From assembly GCA_028820325.1 (NCBI GenBank), contig JAPPJO010000118.1:33499-97498 (forward strand): DNA of 64,000 nt, read 5' to 3'. Shown one piece after another: positions 18,740 to 27,127 of the stretch. The position numbers were made by a program, and so were the translations under genes. Under the pieces are notes generated by a model. It was not told the origin of the DNA and did not search any database. It saw only the letters and a list, made by a program, of their open reading frames with translations. Position 1 is the first letter of the stretch. Each line of letters opens with the position of its first letter. The stretch comes from Gammaproteobacteria bacterium (GTDB lineage Bacteria; Gemmatimonadota; Gemmatimonadetes; Longimicrobiales; Gaopeijiaceae).

Positions 18740-20079
18740 GATCCCTCCTCGCCCGGAGATGACGGTTCCTCCTCCGGAAAGGCCGAGCCGATGGCTCGTT
18801 CCATGTCGGCCAGCGCCTTCATGTAGTCGGCGCGTATGCGCGCGAGGCCCAGACGGACGTCCAGCAGGACCGCCTCGCTGTCCAGCAACTCGAGCACGCC
18901 CGTGACTCCGGCCGAATACGCCTCCTCGGTGGCGCGCAGGGCCTGCTCCGCCTGCGGGACCAGCGCGCGCTCGAAGAGGGCCAGCTGCCCTTCGATGGTG
19001 GTCAGGCGGAACGCGGTCGAACGGACAGCGAGCGCCACCCCGTTTACCGCGTCCCGGTACGCTTCCTCGGCCGCGGTGAGGCGCGCGGCAGCCTCGCGCA
19101 TGCCCGCGTCGTAGCTGGACCTGAAAACCGGAATGCTCGCGCCGAGGGTGAGACTGTAGGTGTCGCGCCCGTTGTCCGGGGGCGGGTCGTTGCGGCCCGC
19201 GTCGTCGCGCCGGTCGAGAACGCTGCCCCAGGCGAGGCCGACGGAGAAGTCGGGCCGGTAGCGTCGACCTGCGAGGCGGACGGCCCGTTCGTTGCTCTCG
19301 ATCCGCAGCCGGGCCGACCTCACCTCCGGCCTGGCGCCGAGCCCGGCTGCCCGCAACCGCTCATCGTCAATGTTGGCAGGCGGACGTTCCCCCACCTCGA
19401 TCATAGGGATGGGGGCGTCCACGGGCCGATTGGCGAGGATGTTGAGCGTGGCCTCGAAATCGGTCCGCTGCTGCAGGAGTTCCTGCCGGCGGCTCAGGAC
19501 ACGCGTGACTTCCGCCTGAAGTTTGAGAACGGCCTGCTGCTGCCCGAAGCCCTGCGAGTAACGCGCCTGGGCGAGGGCCTCGTAGTGGAGGAGGAGCTGC
19601 TCTTCCTCTCCGGTGATGCGGAGCGCTTCATCCAGGTAGGCGAGGTCGTAGTAGGCCAGCTTTACCTGCCGCACCACTTCGGCCGCCTGCCGCCTGTAGG
19701 TCTCCCCGCGACTCTCGGCCTCGGCCTCGGCGATGTCCCTTCGGTCCGACAGCGTCCCGAACCAGGGGAATGCCTGGCTGAGCGACACGCCGGAGGTCTG
19801 CGGCCCGACCCGGGTCTGGGGCCCCCGCAGGTGCTGGGTGAAGGCGACCATCGGATTCGGGAGGGTCCCCGCCTGCGGGACGCGGGCGCGCGCGGCCTGC
19901 ACGTCCGAGAGTGCTCCGCGTACACGCGGATTGCCCTCCAGCGCTTCCGCGATGAGCGCGGCCAGCGTGGGATCGCCGTTGTTCGCATAGGCCGGCGTCT
20001 GCGCCGTGACGCCCGCCGGTCCCAGGGGATCCGAGAGTGCGATCGCCAGCGCGACCGCCAGGATCCGCTTGATAGACAT
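18736..20079 (-). CDS. cusC: CusC/TolC-type outer-membrane factor
   Basis: A 447-residue TolC-family protein with a signal peptide (MSIKRILAVALAIALSDPLG... cleaved near VTAQ). The family pattern is clear: LIAEALEGNPRVRGALSDVQAARARVPQAG near the N-terminus, GVSLSQAFPWFGTL, and the second repeat LGASIPVFRSSYDAGMREA. It is the first gene of the cusC-cusB-cusA operon and overlaps cusB by four bases. The protein would form the outer-membrane duct for copper/silver export. No lipobox is visible, unlike E. coli CusC, so palmitoylation is not predicted. The 199 bases upstream separate it from the small Met/His-rich gene. Confidence 0.9.
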   Translation of the reverse strand: MSIKRILAVALAIALSDPLGPAGVTAQTPAYANNGDPTLAALIAEALEGNPRVRGALSDVQAARARVPQAGTLPNPMVAFTQHLRGPQTRVGPQTSGVSLSQAFPWFGTLSDRRDIAEAEAESRGETYRRQAAEVVRQVKLAYYDLAYLDEALRITGEEEQLLLHYEALAQARYSQGFGQQQAVLKLQAEVTRVLSRRQELLQQRTDFEATLNILANRPVDAPIPMIEVGERPPANIDDERLRAAGLGARPEVRSARLRIESNERAVRLAGRRYRPDFSVGLAWGSVLDRRDDAGRNDPPPDNGRDTYSLTLGASIPVFRSSYDAGMREAAARLTAAEEAYRDAVNGVALAVRSTAFRLTTIEGQLALFERALVPQAEQALRATEEAYSAGVTGVLELLDSEAVLLDVRLGLARIRADYMKALADMERAIGSAFPEEEPSSPGEEGS

Positions 20080-20278
20080 GTAGACCTCGCCATCAGGATG
20101 TCGATACGTCCCGTGAGGGGATGCCCGGGTGCGCGGCGGCCGTCCCGATGCGATCCGGGACAGGCTTCACGCCTGACGGGCCGTCGTCCGACTGCGGGAA
20201 GTGCCGCCTCCGGGTGCGGAGACGCGTGCGCGAGTCAGGGAGCCTTCACGGGTTGCGCCCCGAACGGAGCGCGGACGG

Positions 20279-20644
20279 TCAGGCGAGGGGGCGAGGTGGG
20301 GGCGTTTCGACGCCCATTGCCACCGCGACCGGGATGGGCGCGATGTAGAGATTCGCCTGAAGGGAAACGGCCGGCAGACGAACCAGGTTGGCCGTCTGCG
20401 CAGGTCGCGCGGAGGCGGCGCTGCAGGCCGCCAGGATCATCAGGCACCCGCCGCCGTCACCGTCGTGCTCCCCGTGCGAGGTCGCCGGCGTCTCCTCGGT
20501 GGAGAAGTGGTCGTGGCCGGCGTGGGTCGGGGCGGGCTGGTGGCCCTCGAGCATGGGCACGGGCGCACCCATGTCACAACGGAGCGCGACCAGCTGGGAC
20601 CAACACAGGGCCGCGAGGGCGAATACGGCTACGGTGCGGCGCAT
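20279..20644 (-). CDS. Small exported Met/His/Cys-rich protein upstream of cusCBA
   Basis: A 121-residue protein with a signal peptide (MRRTVAVFALAALCWSQLVA). The mature part is short and rich in potential soft-metal ligands: CDMGAPVPMLEGH, then HAGHDHFSTE, SHGEHDGDGGGC and a further Cys at LAAC. No named domain is recognised. Its place directly before the cusC-cusB-cusA operon on the same strand, and its residue content, suggest a periplasmic copper/silver-binding protein, functionally like CusF but not resembling it in sequence. ATG 20644 is chosen because it gives a clean signal peptide; the open frame extends upstream into the next gene on the same strand. Confidence 0.7.
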   Translation of the reverse strand: MRRTVAVFALAALCWSQLVALRCDMGAPVPMLEGHQPAPTHAGHDHFSTEETPATSHGEHDGDGGGCLMILAACSAASARPAQTANLVRLPAVSLQANLYIAPIPVAVAMGVETPPPRPLA

Positions 20645-20676
20645 GAACGCAATGTGCGCCGGGAACCGGCGGAGCG

Positions 20677-21291
20677 TCAACAAGGCGATGCTCGGGTCAG
20701 CCGCCCCCCACCCCCCGGAAGGTACTTCGCCGGAATCGGGTGGTCGGGTCCCTCGCCGAGCCAGAAGATCGACACCACCCACCAGCGCGACCCGTCGTTC
20801 ATCAACTGAATGGAGTTGATGCCGCGCGTGAACGGCTCCGGGTCGCTCGCGCTCCTGCGCGACTCGTAGGTGCTGAACACGTGCGCGATGACGCCGTACT
20901 CCTCGGTCAACCGGTGTATCTCCACCTCGTGGAAGCCGTTGGCCTCGAGCGACTCGCCGGCCACCTCCGCGTACTCGTCGGGGGTGATCACCCTGCGCGC
21001 CCAGGTGGACCCGCCGCCGGGACGTCCCATCGGGCTGAGGGTCGCGCCCGGCACGAACAGCGACCGGAAGCGGTCCCAGTCGCGGGCCACGCCCGCGTCG
21101 CCGGAGATGACGTCGTAGACGGCCGTGATGATGGCGTCGATCGACGCGACGTCGGCCGGGTCGGCGGCGGGCTGCTGAGCGGTGGCGGGGGTTGGCGCCA
21201 GGGCAGCCACCACCCCGGTCACAAGGACCAGGGTGGTTAGCCATGCCACGGAGACGGGGCGGCCTGGAGGACGTGGGCGCGTAACGGTCAT
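20677..21291 (-). CDS. Exported NTF2/SnoaL-like protein
   Basis: A 204-residue protein with a signal peptide ending near TPATAQQ. The mature domain begins DVASIDAIITAVYDVISGDAG and contains RDWDRFRSLFVPGATL, then GFHEVEIHRLTEEYGVIAHVFSTYESR and WWVVSIFWL, the pattern of the NTF2-like cone fold used by SnoaL-type and related small proteins. Such proteins bind or convert small molecules, but the catalytic residues vary and no reaction can be named. ATG 21291 is preferred to the upstream TTG at 21324. It lies downstream of the amidohydrolase genes on the same strand with a 49-base gap. Confidence 0.75.
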   Translation of the reverse strand: MTVTRPRPPGRPVSVAWLTTLVLVTGVVAALAPTPATAQQPAADPADVASIDAIITAVYDVISGDAGVARDWDRFRSLFVPGATLSPMGRPGGGSTWARRVITPDEYAEVAGESLEANGFHEVEIHRLTEEYGVIAHVFSTYESRRSASDPEPFTRGINSIQLMNDGSRWWVVSIFWLGEGPDHPIPAKYLPGGGGRLTRASPC

Positions 21292-21340
21292 GGGTGCGGA
21301 TCCGTGATTGGGAACGCCGGGCAAGTCCGGCAGTTCGAGG

Positions 21341-22711
21341 CTACATGATCACCCGCCGCATGTACTGCCGGACCTTCTCCATGTACTTCTCGAAGAAGTG
21401 CTTCTGGATGTCGTTCATGTCGAGCTCGCGGCCCTGGATGTAGGCCTGCTCGATGTCGCTGGTCATGTCGAGCGGCGTGCCCGTCGTGATGAGGAAGGTC
21501 GCCTGCTTGCCCGGCTCCAGGGAGCCGACCCGGTCGTCGAGCCCCAGGAACTGCGCCGGGTTGATGGTCACCGCCCTCAGCGCCTCGTCCTCCGGCAGCC
21601 CGAACGCAACCGCCACCCCCGCCTCGAAGGGCAGCCGGTTCGAGTAGAGCGATCCCGACCCTCCCGAGATCGCGAAGCGCACCCCCGCCGCGTGCAGGCG
21701 CGCCGGCATCGAGTACGCGCCGTCGTAGCCCTCGTAGTCCCGCCCAGGGGCGGCCATTGTCGACGTCAGGATGACGGGGATGTCCTCGGCGACCAGGCGG
21801 TCCGCCACGTGGATGGCGTCACTGCCGCCGCGGATGACGATCCTGAGGTTCTCCTCCTGCGCCCAGGTGACGGCGTCGTTGATCTGCGCCGCGCCGTCGG
21901 CCGCGACTACAACCGGAAGCTCCTCGTCGAAGACCGGCATCATCGCCAGATAGCGCGAGTCGCTCCGTACCTCCTCGCCGGCAGCGACCGCGTCCCGATA
22001 GGCCCGCGCCTCGGCGAAGAAGCTCTTGAGCTGCTGGACCTGCTCCTCGTAGCTCGGAGGGTCCTCCTGCTGACCAAAGCCGAACCCGCCGAAGCCACCG
22101 AAGCGGCGGGGGTTCGGGTTGGGCCAGTTCACGTTGAGCGCCGCGGCCGACTGCATCGACATCTCTTCCCAGCTCCAGCCCTCGAGGGCCATCGCCGAGG
22201 ACATGCCGGAGACGAGGCCGCCGTCGGGGGTGGTGAGCGTGGTGAGCACGCCGGCCGAACGGGTCGTGCCGATGTGCCGGCTCTCGGCGTTCACGGCGAC
22301 GTCCGCGCGCACGTTCGGGTTGAAGTCACCCAGTTCATTGATGTCGTTGGACACCCCGACCGCCCCGATTTCTGCGATCCCCACCGTGCTGTAGGCGTCG
22401 ATGAGCCCGGGATAGATGTGTTTTCCGGTCGCGTCCACCACTCGGGTGCCTTCCGGAATCTCCAGATCGGCGCCGACCGCGGTGATCACCCCGTTCTCGA
22501 AGAGGATCGTCCCGTTCTCGATGACACCGCTGGTCACCGTGTGAATTGTCGCCCCCTGCAAGGCCATCGGCTCGGCCTGCGGGGGCACCGTCATCCGCAC
22601 CTGGGCCTCGATGGCCGCCGGCGCTAACAGCCATAGGGCCAAGGCCGTGCAGGCGGTTCTGCCCGCCCGTGCCCAGGTTCCCTTCCTCGCCCGTCGCTCC
22701 GTCGTCGTCAT
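21341..22711 (-). CDS. Exported amidohydrolase-fold protein lacking metal ligands
   Basis: A 456-residue protein with a signal peptide (cut near AAIEAQ) and the amidohydrolase layout: N-terminal beta-sandwich (TIHTVTSGVIENGTILFENG), a TIM-barrel-like centre and the C-terminal RAVTINPAQFLGLDDRVGSLEPGKQATFLI. The metal-binding signature after PGLID, normally HxH, reads AYS here; the middle His position reads VVVAADGAAQI, and the final Asp position reads FAISGGSGS. All canonical zinc ligands therefore appear lost and the protein is probably not a metallohydrolase. Its ATG shares one base with the stop of the upstream gene (TGATG), so the two are coupled, perhaps forming a complex. Confidence 0.85.
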   Translation of the reverse strand: MTTTERRARKGTWARAGRTACTALALWLLAPAAIEAQVRMTVPPQAEPMALQGATIHTVTSGVIENGTILFENGVITAVGADLEIPEGTRVVDATGKHIYPGLIDAYSTVGIAEIGAVGVSNDINELGDFNPNVRADVAVNAESRHIGTTRSAGVLTTLTTPDGGLVSGMSSAMALEGWSWEEMSMQSAAALNVNWPNPNPRRFGGFGGFGFGQQEDPPSYEEQVQQLKSFFAEARAYRDAVAAGEEVRSDSRYLAMMPVFDEELPVVVAADGAAQINDAVTWAQEENLRIVIRGGSDAIHVADRLVAEDIPVILTSTMAAPGRDYEGYDGAYSMPARLHAAGVRFAISGGSGSLYSNRLPFEAGVAVAFGLPEDEALRAVTINPAQFLGLDDRVGSLEPGKQATFLITTGTPLDMTSDIEQAYIQGRELDMNDIQKHFFEKYMEKVRQYMRRVIM

Positions 22712-25707
22712 CAGTTTCTCTCCATCTGAGCGTTCTGGCCGCCGTTCTCCACGGACAGGATGGCCTGGATGAGCTGCGTGCGTTCCTGTTCGATCCGGTC
22801 CCGCATCGCCGCGTCCTCCTCGAGCGAGAAGTACCGGCGGCCATCGATCCATGTCTGCTCGGCGCGCGAGAACTGTGAGAGCGGGTTGCCGCTCCAGATC
22901 ACGAAGTCGCCGTCCTTGCCGGCTTCCAGCGAGCCGACCTGGTCGTGGATCGCCACGGCCTCCGCCGCCTGGTTGGTCACGGTCGAGAGCGCCTGCTCGG
23001 GGGTGAGCCCGGTGCGGAGGAGCTTGCCGGCCTCCCAGTTCATGCGGCTGGCGATCTGGCTGTTGTCCGAGTGCAGCGAGGTCACGACTCCCGCCTCGAT
23101 CAGGATGCGGGCGTTGTACACCGTCGCGTCGTAGGCCTCCATCTTGAAGGCGCCCCAGTCGCTCCAGACGACCGCTGCGACCCCGGACGCGGCGAGCTCG
23201 GGCGCGATCTTGTAGGCCTCGACCCCGTGCTGCAGCGTCTGGACCCGGAACCCGAACTCCTCCGCCAGCCGAACCAGCGCGAGGAACTCGTCAGCGCGAT
23301 AGCCGTGCGACGAGATAAGCAGTTCCTGGTTCAGGATGTCGAGGATGGCCTCCATGCGCAGGTCGCGCCGCGGGGGCAATCCCTCCTGGTTCTCCTCCCA
23401 CTGCTGCCACTCGCGCTCGTAGTCGCGCGCGGCCATGAAGTGGTCGCGGATGATCTCCTGCACGCCCATGCGGGTGTCGGGATAGCGGCCCTGACGCCGC
23501 TTCGGGTTCTCGCCCAGCGCGAACTTCACGGTGCGGGGCGCGTTCTCTAGCTTGAGATCCTCGGGCAGCAAGCCCCAGCGCATCTTCACGAAGACGTTCT
23601 CGCCCCCGATCGGGTTCGCGGACCCGTGCTTGATGTGCGCGGTGGTGAGCCCGCCGGCCGCCTGCCGGTACATCCAGATGTTGTTGTGGGTCACGACGTC
23701 GCCCATGCGCACTTCGGGGACGATCGCGAAGCCGCTCTCGTTGACGGCGCTCACGCCCGAGTGGATGTGCGGATCGATCATCCCCGGCGTGACGTGCTTG
23801 CCGCTCGCGTCGATCTCCACAGCGCCGCCCGGGGCGTCGAGATCCATGCCGACCGCCTCGACCGTTCCGGCGCGCACCAGGAGGTCGGCGCCTTCGATGA
23901 TTCCCTGCGGCCCCTGGGTCCAGACCGTCGCGTTGCGCACCACGACTGCGGCGGGCTGTTCAGGGATCGAGGTGCGCCCATAGTCCATCATGGGCCGGAT
24001 GAAGGGCAGGTCGATTTCAGGCACGTCCATAGCGACGGTGCCGCGCGCCGGGCCCTCGAAGGGTTCGCTGCGGATGCCGCGGAAGGACGGGTCCGCCCCA
24101 TTGGGAAGCGAGGTCCATCCGAAGAAATCGTCGCCGCGCACCGAACCGGACAGGAGCGCCATGCCCTGATAGCCGAGCACCTCGCCGTTGAAGCGGACGT
24201 CGATTCGGCCGGTTTCCGCGACCGCGGTGGCCGATTCGAGGTCGATCCGCGCGCCGCCCGGAAGGTCGGGCCCGGTGCTGGCGATATCGAGGTAGCCGCG
24301 CAGCCGGTTCAACGGACCCTCGAGGACGAGAACGGCTTGGAAGCCCCACTCGTCGTCCGAGGCGATCTCCCAGCTTCCGCGCGGATCGATCTGGGCCGGG
24401 CGGGTCACGCCGTAGACCCTTCCCTGCACCCATACGTCGCGGACCGTCGCCTCCTCGGCGAAGAGGTCGCCCTCGCTCACGATCAGGTTGGCCACCTTGC
24501 CCTCGGCGATGGTCCCGTGGGTCCGATCGATGCCGAGCCAGGAGGCCGGCGTGGTGGTGAGCGCCGCCAGCGCATCGTCCGCCTCGAGCCCCCGCGCCAC
24601 CGCGACCCGCAGATTGGGCAGGAACTCGTTCAGCGACGAGAGGCCGTCGGTTGTGATGGCGAAGCTGACCCCGGCATCGGACAGCTGCGCCGGGCTGGTG
24701 GGCGCCAGATACCAGTGGCGCAGATCGGCGAGCGAGGCATCGAGCGCCGCCCCCGGATGGCCCACGTCCGGGGCGTCCGGGAAATCGAGCGGAACGATGA
24801 GGGGCTCGGTGCGCCCCCGAAGCACGTCGATGAGCCTGTATTCCAGGCCGTTCCCCCGGTACCACGCATCGAGCCCGAACTCCGACGCGAGATTATGCGC
24901 GCGCAGGTATTCCTCCTCGCTGCCGGTCTCGAAGATGACCGGCTGATCGCCGTCCGTCGCGTCTTCGAGCGCCGCCAGCGCCTCGCTCGTCTCCGGGGGC
25001 AGGAAGGCACGGCCGCTCGCCTCGTAGGCGTCCCAGGCGCGCTCGTACCAGTCGGCGTCCATGAACGTCTGCTTCATGAGCGAGATCGTGCCCATGGCGG
25101 AGTTGGGATACGATCCGCCCAGCTCGAAGGAGCGCTGGAAGCCGATGGCCTGGGCGATGTCGGGGCGCAGCACCCGGTCGCGCACGCCCTCGTCCCCGAG
25201 GGTGACCAGCGAGGCGGTGCCCCGGAAGATGCCCTGGCTGGGGACTGCCAGCGCCGCGCCGAACCCCTGCGAGCGGAGCGCCGCGCGCCGGCCGGCGTCA
25301 TCCTGCAGGTTCCGCGTCGTGGAGAACCACGCGCGCACCTGCGGATTCCAGTGCGTGGGACCGACGTCGCCGCCCTCCGGCACCTCGTCCATTCCCAGGT
25401 CCGCGTGCGCGTCGATGAATCCCGGGTATACCGTAAGCCCCTCGAGATCCCAGACGCGCGCGCCCGCCGGCGCGTCGCCGCCCCCGACTTCCTGAATGAG
25501 GCCGTCGCGGATCACGATCGTCGCGTCGTCCATGACCTGTCCCGGCCCGGTCACCACCCGCGCCCCCACCAGGGCGTGGAATCCGGTGCCGTTGTCGCGC
25601 ATGCCCTCGATCGGCTGGGTCCGGGTCGCCTGCTGGGCCCCGATACCCGTGGCCAGGACGGCCGCGAGCCCCATCGTGCAGAGTATCGCCTTCACAGAAC
25701 CCCCCAT
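22711..25707 (-). CDS. Double amidohydrolase-domain exported protein
   Basis: A 998-residue protein with a signal peptide (MGGSVKAILCTMGLAAVLATGIGAQ). It contains two amidohydrolase domains. The first (about residues 40-440) has PGFIDAHAD, with only one of the two histidines, and lacks the other ligands. The second (about 560-960) is complete: PGMIDPHIHSG, a His-rich AHIKHGSANPIGGEN loop, SSHGYRADEFL, LQHGVEAYKIAPEL and SLHSDNS. It most resembles imidazolonepropionase-like exported amidohydrolases; the substrate is unknown. ATG 25707 follows a weak GGGGTG site. A region between the domains (about 440-560) is a beta-rich linker. The metal-less paralogue follows directly. Confidence 0.88.
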   Translation of the reverse strand: MGGSVKAILCTMGLAAVLATGIGAQQATRTQPIEGMRDNGTGFHALVGARVVTGPGQVMDDATIVIRDGLIQEVGGGDAPAGARVWDLEGLTVYPGFIDAHADLGMDEVPEGGDVGPTHWNPQVRAWFSTTRNLQDDAGRRAALRSQGFGAALAVPSQGIFRGTASLVTLGDEGVRDRVLRPDIAQAIGFQRSFELGGSYPNSAMGTISLMKQTFMDADWYERAWDAYEASGRAFLPPETSEALAALEDATDGDQPVIFETGSEEEYLRAHNLASEFGLDAWYRGNGLEYRLIDVLRGRTEPLIVPLDFPDAPDVGHPGAALDASLADLRHWYLAPTSPAQLSDAGVSFAITTDGLSSLNEFLPNLRVAVARGLEADDALAALTTTPASWLGIDRTHGTIAEGKVANLIVSEGDLFAEEATVRDVWVQGRVYGVTRPAQIDPRGSWEIASDDEWGFQAVLVLEGPLNRLRGYLDIASTGPDLPGGARIDLESATAVAETGRIDVRFNGEVLGYQGMALLSGSVRGDDFFGWTSLPNGADPSFRGIRSEPFEGPARGTVAMDVPEIDLPFIRPMMDYGRTSIPEQPAAVVVRNATVWTQGPQGIIEGADLLVRAGTVEAVGMDLDAPGGAVEIDASGKHVTPGMIDPHIHSGVSAVNESGFAIVPEVRMGDVVTHNNIWMYRQAAGGLTTAHIKHGSANPIGGENVFVKMRWGLLPEDLKLENAPRTVKFALGENPKRRQGRYPDTRMGVQEIIRDHFMAARDYEREWQQWEENQEGLPPRRDLRMEAILDILNQELLISSHGYRADEFLALVRLAEEFGFRVQTLQHGVEAYKIAPELAASGVAAVVWSDWGAFKMEAYDATVYNARILIEAGVVTSLHSDNSQIASRMNWEAGKLLRTGLTPEQALSTVTNQAAEAVAIHDQVGSLEAGKDGDFVIWSGNPLSQFSRAEQTWIDGRRYFSLEEDAAMRDRIEQERTQLIQAILSVENGGQNAQMERN

Positions 25708-25789
25708 TTTGTCACCCCTGCGTGAATCGCCTCGTGTCCAAAGCCCGACCGGCCCACCTGAGCCCGTCGGGACCGAGCAATACTGATGA

Positions 25790-27127
25790 CTAGTCTTCCC
25801 GTGGCGTCCGGTCAATTCGGTTTCGCGGATCCTGATCGGACGGCGCGCGAGAACCACGGGGCAGAGTCCTGGAATCGGGCCCCGGGGCCCGCGCGGACCT
25901 GGGCAGCGTGTCGCGCCCCATCTCGGCTGCGGAGGCCGCACGAGGGAGCGCAGCGCGGGCTTCGAGCCTCCTGACCGCGGCCGCGACCGCCGGCCCCGCA
26001 GCCTCCTGTGAGCCGGTCCTCCTCAGCACTTCGCGGAGCCGGGGGAGCGCTTCCACGGCGTGGATCCCGGCGAGCGCGTTGGCCGCGTGCGTCCCCGAGG
26101 GCCCCTCGAGCGCACCCCCCAGGGCAGCGACCATCTGCGCCCTGTACGCTCCGTCGTCGGCCTTGAGAGGCCCGAGATCGCCGCGGAGCGCCGCGAGGAC
26201 GACGTCGACCCGATCCCCTGCGCCCAACTGCCTCAACGCCCCCGCAACCCTCTGCTGAACGGGTTCGCCGTCCGCGTCCCGGGTGTCACCCAGCAGGGGG
26301 ATCAGGCGACCGATCGCATCCGTGTGCCCAATCGCCGCGAGTGCTTCGATCGCCCGGGCCCTGAGCAGCGCATCCTCGTCCCGGAGGACCGACGAGAGGG
26401 CCGGAACGGCTGCCGGATTCCCCAGCCGTCCGAGCGCGGCTGCCGCATCGCGGCGGGGTCCATCGCCCTCCCACAGGAGGTACTTGTCCTTGATCTCGCC
26501 CCCGGGCGCGGACAGGCGCCGGATGTGGATCTCCACATCATCCTCATAGGCCTCGCCTTCGTGACACAGTTCCTGCAGGACTTCGGCGAAGAGGTCGAAG
26601 AGAGTCCGCAGCCGTGCCAGGTCCTTGATGACGCCGGTCGACTGGAAGTGGAGTTCGTCCACACCCGCGGGGAACTTGCTCCGCCATCCTTCGTGGGCCT
26701 TGACCGAGAGTCGAATCTTCGGCTGGGCGGAGATGAGGCGGCGGATCTTTTCATTGTCGAAGAAGCGCCGCACGCGTCCGGGCGCATTGCCCTTGATCAC
26801 GAAGTCCTCGTCGAAGCGGGGATGGCCAACCTCGATGTCCTGCATGCCCAGCCCCTTCCCCAGGTCGCTGAAGAGGCTCGCGCGGTAGATCTCGAACCTG
26901 AAACCTTCCGGATTGAAGTAGGGAGCCCGGAGGCGGGTGTAGGTCTGGCTCGACTGGCCGGTGCTCACCGTGAAGGTATCGAGCGTGATGATCCAGTCGT
27001 CGGCGCGAGCCTGGACGGCGGTAGGCGTGAAGAGGTCTCCTTCATGGAAACGGCCGCCCACCTCACCCGAGAGCTGCTGCCAGATCTCCTTCCGGCTCGG
27101 CCCGAAGAGGGACTTGAGGAAGCTCAT
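25790..27127 (-). CDS. HEAT-repeat protein coupled to an Hsp70 gene
   Basis: A 445-residue cytoplasmic protein. Residues 1-225 form a domain I do not recognise, with a conserved-looking beta-rich core (DDWIITLDTFTVSTGQSSQTYTRLRAPY). Residues about 228-390 are HEAT/PBS-lyase-type helical repeats, for example RRDAAAALGRLGNPAAVPALSSVL, DALLRARAIEALAAIGHTDAIGRLIPLL and HAVEALPRLREVLRRTG. The C-terminus is basic and disordered, with repeated LPR motifs. The start overlaps the stop of the upstream Hsp70-like gene by ATGA, so it is probably a dedicated partner of that chaperone. HEAT repeats bind proteins; the client is unknown. Confidence 0.8.
   Translation of the reverse strand: MSFLKSLFGPSRKEIWQQLSGEVGGRFHEGDLFTPTAVQARADDWIITLDTFTVSTGQSSQTYTRLRAPYFNPEGFRFEIYRASLFSDLGKGLGMQDIEVGHPRFDEDFVIKGNAPGRVRRFFDNEKIRRLISAQPKIRLSVKAHEGWRSKFPAGVDELHFQSTGVIKDLARLRTLFDLFAEVLQELCHEGEAYEDDVEIHIRRLSAPGGEIKDKYLLWEGDGPRRDAAAALGRLGNPAAVPALSSVLRDEDALLRARAIEALAAIGHTDAIGRLIPLLGDTRDADGEPVQQRVAGALRQLGAGDRVDVVLAALRGDLGPLKADDGAYRAQMVAALGGALEGPSGTHAANALAGIHAVEALPRLREVLRRTGSQEAAGPAVAAAVRRLEARAALPRAASAAEMGRDTLPRSARAPGPDSRTLPRGSRAPSDQDPRNRIDRTPRED

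Noticed and set aside
13799..18826. Very long plus-strand open frame (1675 codons) antisense to mscS and cusBA
   Set aside because: It is a shadow of the GC-rich opposite-strand genes: composition is Arg/His/Pro/Gly-rich with no domains, and it overlaps genes with unmistakable motifs.
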